Positions 26,601-38,205 of a stretch of DNA of 64,000 bases are shown here, piece by piece. This DNA is from Parambassis ranga (Eukaryota; Chordata; Actinopteri; Ambassidae): the NCBI RefSeq assembly GCF_900634625.1, contig NC_041030.1, positions 3,162,001 through 3,226,000 of the forward strand. The letters are read 5' to 3'. Under the pieces are notes generated by a model. That model was not told the origin of the DNA and made no database searches. It saw only the letters and a program-made list of their open reading frames with translations. Position numbers and translations under genes: made by a program. The number at the start of each line of letters is the position of its first letter. The first letter of the stretch is position 1.

Positions 26601-29600
26601 CCTTTTTTTTCCTTTTTCTCTCTTGAACTTTATCATGTGATTCCTTGCCATAGAGACCTGCTGAGAGGGCAGGTGGTAGAAACAGAAGGGGCTGATGGGA
26701 AATTGGACAACCCAAGGTTAGCCAGATGATCTTTGCTAGAGGATTAATTGTGTAAGAGCCATGTAATGATTGCTGGCATGTCTCCGGAGTGAAATCCTGT
26801 TAGTCACTGCGCAGGGGTCAGGCTAAGCCAGAGCATATCGTGTGTGTGTGCATGTGTGTGCATCAGGAAAGAAGGTGACTGATCGCACTAGCATGCGTGA
26901 CCAGGTGGTGGACTGACATGGTTTGTTGTCTCAAACTGAAAGAACCACATCCTCCCACCCGCTGTGTTCAGACTGAGACATGCAGGTCTCATTTCTGCTC
27001 TCCTGTAGCAGTGAGTGGGACACTTGTCCCTCATGTGTACCTGTAATTGGCAATAAGATTGGAATTGAATCAGATTGGACTTCTAGCTTAAAATGTCTCT
27101 TTTGACTCAAATCGTTATGGTAAAATTAAATATGTTCAGCTCAATAACTTGTTTGATCTTTGATCCAGACACAAATAGCTCTGTTTTGGTGTTTGAAGTG
27201 TATTCTCTGCCTTGTCACTACTGGGAAACACTAAACTTAGCACAGGACCAGCAGCAACAGAGAGGTGCTGATTCACAGCATGAGCTTTCTGCTTCTGTGC
27301 TTCACCTGTTTGCCTGTATTTGGAGTTTAGGTGGACTGTGACTCCACAGAGACTCAAAACTGCGCTTCAGAAACCAACATGTGACACATGTCACAGAAGC
27401 TTCATCCATAGTTATATTCTGTGAATGCTTATTATGCTCATACAGGTGGTGGTGGAGCTAGGAGAGTAGCAGAGTCTGATCACTAGTACAAGTGTGGTTA
27501 GAGACATCAGAGAGTACACTGTGTCGCCAGTGAGTGAGAAATATATGTAATGTAATCAAGCACAGAAAGTTGTGAGCAAATAAATCCTAGGTCCCATCAT
27601 GGAATTGTACCGGGGGCCTGAGGGCATTTTTGATGTTATCTTAACATCCTCTATGACCACAAAATGATGCAGTAGTGCAAAAAAACTGCAGTCCAGTCAT
27701 GGGTCCATAGACTTCCATGATAAAGTGGCCAGAACATGGACAGAACATTATAGTTTCTAGTTTGAAAACTTACCTCATTACCCCAAGGCAAGACAAGTTT
27801 ACTATTTTCAGTACAATCTCTGTACTATTTCCACTGGACACCTTCAGCAGCGATGACTCGTTCTCTTAACTCCAGCTGAAGTTTTCTTGTTGTGATTCTG
27901 TCCTGGGGGAAGGGAAGCCCCTTATCTGCAGACACTCTCTTATTTTACTCTATCTCTCCATCCTTAGACAACACTGAGCAGCTTATTGAACAGAGATGAT
28001 GAATGGGTTTGGATTGATGGCAGATAGCAGGCCGCTGCTAATTGACACCGCTGTATCACTTAATCTCCCGTTTTTGTATGCCTAGTTCTCCTCCCTCTTT
28101 TCTTTTTTCAGCACAGCAATCTATTATAGTTGAGATTAGTTGCTTTTAAGAAGCCGTGTGTCCCCTGCATGATCTATTGTAATGAAATATACTCCACCAA
28201 GAGATTGCTCAAGGGCTCTTGTCAAGGGTATTGCTTTTTTTTGTTTTTTTGCAGAGGCATCGATTACAGGAGAGTATAAGTTCCTAAGGCTCATCCTCTG
28301 CCTGAAGCAACACAAAGCTTTAAAGTACACAATTTCATTTTTTTTCTTTAGCAATAGCAGATTTTCTTTTTAACACAAGCACACTTCAGTGCTCATGACT
28401 TAGCCAGTGTAATAGTCTTATTGGTCTAGACACTGCTCAGAAAGGTGAGGTTTCATATCCAGAAAGTCAGCCACTCTTCCTCTGCTATAGTCAGAGCCAA
28501 CCACATTGGATGGAGTAAAAGTGCAAGTTGTACAAATCCTCAGGCCTTCTTCTGAGCCAAATCCCTGTCTGTTTGATGCTTCAGCCTCTCTGCTACCGAC
28601 TGAACAGAAGTGATTTAACTGGCAAAGCTCTTGCAAGTGCTATTCTCCTCATCAGAAGTGGGGTCCAGGTCTTTGAAAGACTTTTAAGGTTAGGAGACAA
28701 ATATTCTTTTGTTGCTATTTCACTGAGTGTATTTTGTGTCTGTAGATGAACCCAGTATTAACAGATAAGACAGGCTTTCCTTGGTTTTTTATAAGGTGCT
28801 TTGACTTCTACTGATGCACTTGTCCTTTGAAATGTTTTTTGTGTTGCTGGTTGGAATTTCTGTCTCTGTCAGATGCTGGTCCATCCAAACTTTAAGTACC
28901 ACTACCCAGTCAAAATGATTTAACAACATTTGCATGTGCTCAAAACTTCTTCTCACATGCCACTTTATCATTCCCCTTTTCTGAGATCAGCCATTAACAC
29001 ACTGCGCTCCACTTCTCCTGCCCTTGACTAAAGGGTATGCTTTCCTGAGTCTCCTTGATTCAGCCTAGAGCTCCCCCGGGATCGACAGAAAGCTGTGCTA
29101 GCCAACAGCCAGACGGCTTTTAATCATTTATTTAGGGGCTGTAATGTCGAGTTCAACTCCACTCTCTCACTTATTGCATGCAGAGTGGAGAGGAATAGTG
29201 GGGGAAGTGAATGAGAGATTGAGAGATACCGCATTACGCTTAGATCAAGCAGCCAGTTTGTCAGCGAGCCTCCAAGGAAAACCACCCCCCACCCCCGCCT
29301 TTCTGTCCAACACTTTGCCAAGTGCTATGTGTATTAAACAAGAGTAGGATCGTGCTGCTTTTATTACATATCATTGCTTTGACAGCGCCTCCTCTGGGGT
29401 CATCCGATAAGGCCTTCAAAGCAACCAAGAATATGGATAATTTGTCCAGATTAGATTTGATGAGGTGAAAAAAGGATCACAATATCACTATGAAAAAGTC
29501 ACATCTACATATAGAATGTGGCCTAATTACCTAAATTGAACGTCTAATAGCCCTGCAATAGACTGGTGACCCCTCCAGGGTGTACCCTGACTCTCGCCCA

Positions 29601-32600
29601 TTGACAGCTGCGATAACCCCACCATAACCCCGTAGTACACAGGCTTGTCTCCGTAGTCCCACCAGCACTAGGCTGTTTAGCCTGAGGTCTCTTGTTTAAA
29701 AATAAAAGTCTTTTCTTTATCTGTGAGCTATGATTGTGTGTAAATAAATGTCTTTTTCTATGAAGCACCATAGCCTTCAGAGTTATTAACCCCAATAATA
29801 GGGTCTTGGAACCTTTCTCCAACTGTAGTGACCTAACTCTGCTCAGTTCAGAGTGCTAATTGACTCTTAGGATCGTGAATACAGTGAAGCAGGTAAATAA
29901 AGTACGTTTTTCATGTTCATTGTGTTGCTGAAGGAGGGAATGCTTACCCCTTAAAACAGCTAGGAGCACAGTCCTGGTCTGTATCCCCAGCAGGGACAGG
30001 GAGTCTGGAGGGTTGAAGGGTAAGGAGAAGAAATCCTCAAAAAGAAAAAAAAAAGGTGCAAACTTTTGACTGATCAGCAAGAAGGGGTGGAGATCAATGA
30101 GTGCTGTGTGGAGCTTTGAAGCTTGAGAGAAATTGCCCAATCAATGGAGAACTGCTCACTTATTAGTGTCTTCAAAGACGTAAACCAAACAAGCGGTCCT
30201 CTTCCACGAGGCATCACTTGTAGTTTTTTTAAACAAACTGAGGACTAACATGAAATTGCTTCTCCTTCTTTCTCATTGGCCGTCACCTCCGTTCTCCCTC
30301 CAGCCTACTGCAATTGGTTGCAAAAAATACTGCTTAGCCTATGAGAAAAGAAAATATTGAGTTGTTTGTTTTAAAGCTCTTCTCTTCTTATTATTAGGGA
30401 TAAAATAAAATCAAAATGTTTTTCATGTTTTTTCACCTGGGTATCATAAAAACATGAAACCACCTGAAAGAAAGATTCAGCTATGCTGCCTAACAGTGTA
30501 GAACCCCTTCCTCTTGTAAAGGAAAAACTCAAGTTTCCACTACACCGTCCTACTCCAGCTCTTTCCCTCTCCGCCCTCTCTATTACTTTCGATGTCCTCT
30601 CCCTCTCTCGGCCTCGTGCTGTTTTGGTTATCAGTGATTGCTTCAAATGCCTTCCTTTCCCTCTCCATCATGAGAGCTGTAATTTTGTCACACTCTTGCC
30701 CGGCAGCAGGCCATGCTTGGGCGTTGCATCTCTGTCCACTGATTTCATATCCTTTTTTCCATCAGCAGGAAGCACATTTTTCTCATGCTTCCATGCAGGG
30801 GTCAGGTGGGGGAATATAAAGGAGTCCGTTCTCACTTTTATCCATAACCCATGGATACATTTCTTCAAACTCATGGCCTTCCAGTAATATATGAATCATA
30901 TGAATCCTCCAGGCTTTTGCTTGCCATGACAGAGGCTTTAACTCAGTTTGAAGTTTCAGTTTTTGGATATAAATCACAGTGTCGGGACTAAACTTAGAAA
31001 AAACTACAAAAATCTTTATCTTTTTCCCACTATGCACTATATTGTAGAAGCATTGTCATAGAAAGATTCCCGAAAGAATCGTGTTGCTGCATGTATTAAA
31101 GTAACTTATTGAATAAATTTTACACATTGAATCATTGTTACCACTTGAGTGTTTGCAATAATGTACAATGGCAGTTGTAAAATGTAGTTTTTATCACTTT
31201 TCACTTGAGGTTAGAATCTGTATTGTTTTTGTGGTGTTCTCCTCTCTGCCTGCCATGTTTGTCTATTTTCATTCCTCTCCTCGCTTCAGTATATTTTATC
31301 ACTGTTATTTTCTACACATTATTATTCATGTAGTGCATTTCACACTTTCAATCTACTTGATTCTCAAGTGTTGCTTTGCATATTGCAGGTGGCGTTGTAT
31401 TTAATACCCTTCATTTACAATAGTCTTATTTATGCCCCGCTTTTCTCTGCTGGATTCTAATATCATTTGTTGCCGCGGTGGCCCAATTAAAGTTTCATCT
31501 TGTCAATGGCAGATTACCTGGATGTTGTTTTGTTTGGATGTTGTTTTTCCCCCTCACTAATGACAGATTTCTCTCACTGCGCAGGAGCAGAGCCCTAGTA
31601 ACGCCACGTCTCTGGCCATGATGCAAGAGCCGCAGGAGGTGGTGGAGGAGACGGTCACCATAGAAGAGGACCCCGGCACCCCCACCTCCCACGTCTCAGT
31701 GGTCACCTCGGATGATGGAACCACGCGGCGCACAGAAACTAAGGTAAGACTTGTAGGTCTATAGACCGTACATGATTATCCTGTTGCACTGATGCTATAC
31801 AGTGTTAGCCGTCACCTGCAGATAAAACCGATAGTCCTCCTGTGCCACATTAGTCGGACACCACAGGACACTTTTCGTCCTAACTTAAAATTCTAATTAT
31901 GGCTACCAACCACTGCGCTACTGTACCTCCTATCCAGACTGCCATTCTTAAGAACTCTAAATCCCATAATCCTACAGCCCAGAGTGGTTTCATCTCCCTC
32001 TCATTGCTTTATTTACTTGATTTTTTTCATTATTATGAACCAACTCCCCTGATGTTCTCCCAGCTTCTTATTAAAAGCTCTTTTGTTGACTTGTCCTCTA
32101 CTGTGTTCTGTTGTTTTTTCTGTAAGGATGTGTCAACTAACGTGAAGGTGAGTGGACTTTTATACCAGTATAGCTTTTCCCACCACACCACCGTCTTCTG
32201 TGTGCCCATACAGGCTACAGCGGCAGCACAAAATCTGCTTCATCACTAGCTAAATATGACTCCTATACTCTATAATACTTATGTCACCTCTTTTTTGCCT
32301 CCATCCTCTGCAGTACTATTTCTTTTGCATGTTTATTTCTTTATTCTTTTGCCTCACTGACATTATACCAAAAGAAAAAAAGGTGGGCCTTACATTCCTG
32401 AAAATGAATTTCATAATCTTCCACCAGGTCATCTATCACACAGTTGGTTATTTTGTGACATACCTGCAAAAAATAATGTGTTAAAGATAGTGCTGTAAAG
32501 ATGGCTACAATCAGCTGCTGGAGGCTTCTAGAGAGGGTGGAGATTGCTGTGTGGAACTCTTACTCCGGGGAGTGTCAAACTGTAATTAAAAAGCCTGGTC

Positions 32601-35600
32601 TAATCCCTCATCAGGGAGGACCCAATGCCCTCCAGCCTGTTTACTGTGAGGGGATCGGCCACACACATGCATGATTTTTACACACTGGGACAGCAGAAAC
32701 ACTGCAGTACACGTGCAGCAGCACATTACAGACATCAAAGGCATTGCTTGTGAGGAAAGGAAAGAAGGAAGGATGCTTCTTGTGGGGGCTCACGATGTGC
32801 ATTTTCTGGAAGGCACCTCTGAGGAGAAAAGCAGAATGTGCAGGGTGAACTTTTAGAAGCTCTGTGGCATTAAATAGATGCACCCCACCCCCCACACACC
32901 CTCTTCTTATATTTGCTGCTTTTTGTTTTCCTCCCTTTTATATGATTTTTTTTCTACCCTCAACACTTCTCCATCTCTCGTCATTTCCCTGCAACTCACA
33001 GTTTTATTCATGTGTTCTTTTGCACCAAAGTCTTGCCATACTATCTAACGCTAACGCCCTCCTTTCCCTTGATGGTTATCCCCCATCCGACCGCTGAAAG
33101 ATGAAACACAGAAGCCTCTCTCCCATCTTCCTGATTTGCAGGCAAAAAAGTTTTTATTTTTTAGTGGTAAACATGTTTCCACTGATTTAGCATCAGCAAT
33201 ATTACTAGTTTGAATACTTGAAAATAAACAGAAAAAGGCTCTGCTGTATACAACCAGCAGCTAAAAAGAGGAGAGTGGGGCCACGGTAAGTTTCAGCTGA
33301 CTGAATTCAGCTCACATAAAAAGATCCTAATAAAAGTATTGCTGTGAATTGGCCTCTTACTCTCAGATTAACTGCTAGTTTTCAATCAATTCAAACTCAA
33401 AGAGAATTGGCCCGGGTCCGCGCATGCACACGCTCAATTAGATCCACTTTCGTCCTCCTGTCCCAGCATGCCATGCTTTCCCCTTTGGCCATCATCCAGC
33501 AAGCCCTGGCAGAAACACTGAATGGAACACCAGTCATTTTAAAGGAAGAGCTCAGTCAGACCAATAAAAAGCAGCCTTCCTCACTCTTTCCTCTGGATGT
33601 GAGCTAATGAGAGTGGAAGCAAACACATAATAGAGTTTTCACTTCCCTGCACACACTGGGGAGCCAACCTTAAGTAGGTACGAGTTGTACACAAAAATGC
33701 CAAATTGTGGTTTCAACTGTTGAAAATGAAAAATGCTGGTGAAAAGGGAACTGAAACCTGCTTTGTTTGTCAGTCTTTGAACTCAACAATGTTATTTTTT
33801 TCTGCAGGCTGACTTAATAAATAGTTACTAGAACAAGAACAGTCTCAAAGTGCTTGCAGTTGCTTCTATTTTAAATGTGTGTGTCTCTATTCTCACTCTG
33901 TGCATTGAAAAGGAGCAAAACCACAGGGTTGTTGTGCATCCATCCATCCATCCATACTGACATTATGAGCCGTCCATCCCTCCAATTCTAGGTCACCAAA
34001 ATGGTAAAAACCATCACCCGCCGCACCTACCATCCAATCATGGTGCCTGACAGCTTGTTAGTGGAGACCAGGCACGCCACCCGGACACCTACCCCGGTCC
34101 CCATTTCGACCACCCCCACCCTGTCTGACACAGACCCAGTAAAGAACGCCGCGCCGCGTGTGATTTTTATGTTTTTGCTGTGTTCTGTACACCCACGCCT
34201 TCTCCCCTCGCATGCCTCCCTCCTCTAACAGGTTTTATAGACTTTGTGAAGAAAATCACACCTGCCATCTTCACAGATGCTCTCAAAAGTTCACAATCAC
34301 AGGCTTTTTAATCACCCCATCCTATCCCTCTATTGTCACTGTGTCCATTTAAGCTTTTAATAAAGAGGTTGTGAAACCTCTTACAATGCTGAAAATGGAC
34401 TGTTTGACGCATGCTTGCTTTTAACAGTTTGGTAAACATTATAGGACTGTTTCTAACTGCCTGAGGTTGTTTTAAACATTTTCTTTTAGTAGAGCTCTTA
34501 CTTCATGAAAAGACACAAAAAAATCTGTAACATTGCTACATGCGCGCATCCTCGCTTTCTCCACCAATTTAGCAATTCTCTTTCAGCCCTGTTTACCCCA
34601 CTACAGCATATTTCAGAGGATCTTCTGAATCCCAGGTCCCTCGCCTCTCCTCGTTTCCCCTTGCGTGACGGTTTAACGCCTTGTGAACTCGAGTGTACAT
34701 CAAAGTGTGTTTGAAACCTGTGTGATGGCTCCCTTTGCAGCCCTTGCAAATCGCCTAAAAAGCTATGTTAGTACAAGGCAGCTGGGCATGTCAAGGCTGG
34801 GAAGCTGTAGCATTCATTGTGCCGCCTCCACTCAGCCTCTGACAAGCCAGAAAGAGAAAAAGAGTACAACATGATGATTTGTAAAAGGCGAGGAATTTCA
34901 ATCTGACTAAAAGTTGCTTAAAAAAGGAATATTCATAAGACATTTATTTGTGCCTGTATAACCCTCTCATGATGTTGAATCCAGAGGATGAGGTCATATT
35001 TATCCTTTTAGCAATGTAAATCAAGTAAATGAGCTTTTTATTTCTAACTGTCATCCAAAACAAACTGCTCAGTAATTACATGGAACATGGAAATGAACCT
35101 TGATGTTCCTGAAATAGGCTTTGTTATGTAGCTCACAGTCAGGGTGTAATCAGGAAACAAGGCCAGTGAAGATTTCTATTTGTTTCACACAAGTTAATAA
35201 GGATGCTGTGTTCAACAACTGATATGTGGTTTGTGCGCCTGCTCTTGACACGCTCCTGTGGTAGCGCGTCGTTGTGGTTACTTAATATCTTTACATGCCT
35301 TTTTGCTGGCTGCTGATTAAAATGAGAAAATTAAAGGAAAAACAAAATTAATTTTGTTTCAATTAATGGCACCATCAGATGCAAAAATTAGCATATTTTG
35401 TTTTTTATTATTCTTGCCCGCCCGTAATATTGTGCCGGTCTACTCTTGTCAGGTGGAAATGAACCTCTTTCCAACACCTTGCCAAGGCCCAACATGAAAA
35501 ACATCAGAACTGAACCCCTGCAGATGACGATTAATTTTCATCAACCTCATTAATTTGGAAGATGAATTTATAGCCGCTGACAAAATAGCCAATTATTGGC

Positions 35601-38161
35601 CACAGCAGAATTCACTGGGCAGCAAATTGGTTTTGTGTGGGCGTAGAACCTGTGGGAGGGAGTTGCTGTATGTGATTCTCCAGTCAGACAGCCTCAGAGA
35701 TGGCAGAGGAAGTAGAGTTATTTAAGCTAAAGGATGAAGTGAGCATGAGAAATAGATACATGCAGGTCTGGTTGTCACAGCTACAGAGTATGATGCCCCC
35801 CGGGGAGATACAGTGCTCAAGCTCCAGTGGAGCAGGGTCTCCTCAGCAAGGAGACTCTGTATAATCACTCTGTGGTTACTCTGTGTCCTCAAGTAAAAAC
35901 GAATGATCAGTGCAAGCTATTAAGTGATATATTTTATGTGAAATAGTTAAATAATGACCAAATATGTGTGTCAATGTATTATTGAATACAAGACTGCCTC
36001 AAATATAGTTGAGGTGTTTTGTGTGTTGTCTTTCAGCCGATTTTAGCATGTGTTTTAACAATTTAAGAGCATCATTAAGTTCAGGGTTCATGAATTATAG
36101 CCCCATAATGCACCATATTACTACCACATAAAGTAACACAATCAGAAATATTTTCTTCTGCATTGGATTTTGCATGCATGATTTAATCTGGATGAGAATT
36201 AAAGCCAACTTTACCTTTCCCAGGTATTATGTGCCTGAAGATAACTTGTCCACCACTTGTTGTCAGCACTGTCTGACAGGTGTATGTGTTCCTCTTTGTA
36301 CAGGTGACTAAGACGGTGAAGACGGTGACCACCCGCACAGTGCGTCAGGTGCCCCTTGGTCCCGATGGTTTACCCCTGCCGGAGGGCTCGTCCCCACTTG
36401 GCAGCTACACCGACTCGATTGACAGGCGATACATGAAGAATGGAAGTGACCGCTTCATCATGCCCCAAGCGACCTCCACCCTGACGCGCTCCTACAACAA
36501 CTCCTATAACGATTCATATGGAGACACACATGAGAGCCAGTATGTCCGCCACTACGGCCTGCACGACGGCTACGCCGATTTGACAGACAACTATGGAAGT
36601 CTGTCACGTGGCGTCAACTACCGGCCTCCACGCTACCCCTACATGCCTAATAGCTACCGGCCGGAGAACAGCTACACATTGCCTATTCGCAAGGATGACT
36701 ATGGTCATGTGGCGCAGCCCCAGGTGCCTATGGGTAGCAGCACTGTGGATCTGAACCGCTCACAACCAGAGCGCTTCCAGCCTGAGCCATATGGTTTGGA
36801 GGATGATCGTCGCAGCTTGGGGCCCGAAGAGGAAGAGCCGTATGAGCTGGAGCCTGACTACTCTACTGCCAACCGACGTACTCTTCCAGGTGCCAACAGA
36901 GGTCGTACCCACCGGGAACCTCTTCGTGATGGGCCCCGAGTCAGGTAAGGACAAATGAAAGGACATTTTATGGACATTTAAGACATTTAAGGTTGAAGCA
37001 AGGAAACTGTGGAGTTTTTCACTGCTCATCCAGGCAGATTCATTCAGAACAGCTTGGATGAGCAGCGAAACGTCTGCAAGAAAAGTTTACAAGTCCAGTT
37101 GCCTTGCTTTGTCCTGTAGTACATGGTCATGTGGGGGGTGGAGCCTACCCCAGCTATCTATGGGTGGTGTACACCCTGGACAGGTCACCAGTCCATCACA
37201 GGGCAACACAAATGAAACAGCTTTTTGTATTTTTGTACACAACCAGCCAAAAGTTTGAACACACCTCTTATTCAGTGGTAGCCATCTCTTGCTTTGATGA
37301 TAGTCTTGCACACTCGAGTTTATCTGTGAAATTTCTTGCATTATTAATGTCTTTGACACCATCAGTTGTGTTGCAGAGGTAGGGTTGGTACACAGTCCTC
37401 CCACTTAACCAGCATGGCTTCCACAGCTATTCTGCAGCAACATGCCATCCTGTCTGGTTTGTGCTTAGTGGGACCACAATGTGGCTGACTGAGAGAATGC
37501 CAAGAGTTTGCAAAAGTGTCATCTAAGCAAAAGGTGACTACTTTGAATGGTAGTGTATACCCGGTGTTAGTACGTGACAGTCTGGATGATTCAACAGTCT
37601 AGAGTTTGTTGGAAATAATTAATGTGTGAAGGTGTGCAAGTCCATACAGTATACATGTTTTCCTTTTTGCTTTGGACAGTGAGTTCTTCTTTACATTCAT
37701 GAGAGGAAGAGATCAGAGAGAATACATAATACTTGTCATGTACTCACCATAAAAAAGACTACATTACAGTAAACAGATGTCTCTTCTCCGTGAGCGAATT
37801 GTTTGAGAAAGGAAGTGAGGAAAAAACAGGTTTTTGATTGCCGTTTTCCTGCAAATGGATTGAAAACATGTGTTAGTGTCAGAGGTAAATAGGCAAGAAT
37901 GATTGGAGACGATGGAGGACAGCAGGCTTTTGTCAGTTATCTCTCAAAGCCTTCTTTTCCTTTTTTAGCAACCTTTATTGAAAGGGTATAAGTCTCAGCT
38001 CCAGAGGGCAGAAAAAAGCCTGTTAGCTTCTGACAATGGGATCCAAAAATGGATGTCTTGTCTCCTAATAGCTTCCAATCATTTTGATGCTGGCCAAAGG
38101 GGAGCCCGGGAGAAGTGTCCACCCTCAAGTAAATTGGAGCAAGAGTATGAAGTTGAGTTGG

Positions 38162-38205
<44 letters not shown>

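Larger units (their letters stand above)
5210..31584 (+). other. arvcf intron 1 (26.4 kb)
   Basis: The interval between exons 1 and 2. I found no exon with convincing splice sites and family similarity, and in particular no coiled-coil exon. Most open frames are under 100 codons and overlap on both strands; the longest, at 25677-26249, has no recognised domain. Contents seen: TG/CA microsatellites near 5409, 5581 and 8621, a possible LINE scrap near 5719, a Tc1-like relic at 21650-21950, a possible hAT end near 23350, and a fragment of a dispersed repeat at 29549-29628. Confidence 0.8.
31744..36303 (+). other. arvcf interval between exons 2 and 4 (4.6 kb)
   Basis: Besides candidate exon 3 this interval holds no recognised coding segment. 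A (CATC)n run lies at 33938-33955 just before exon 3, and an AT-rich block with homeodomain-type sites lies at about 35270-35650. An open frame at 33344-33607 has protein-like composition in its second half but lacks supporting splice sites or family resemblance. Confidence 0.75.

Noticed and set aside
33344..33607. 87-codon frame ending in a protein-like segment (LSPLAIIQQALAETLNGTPV)
   Set aside because: No family resemblance, and no acceptor and donor pair giving a phase compatible with arvcf exons 2 and 4 was found.
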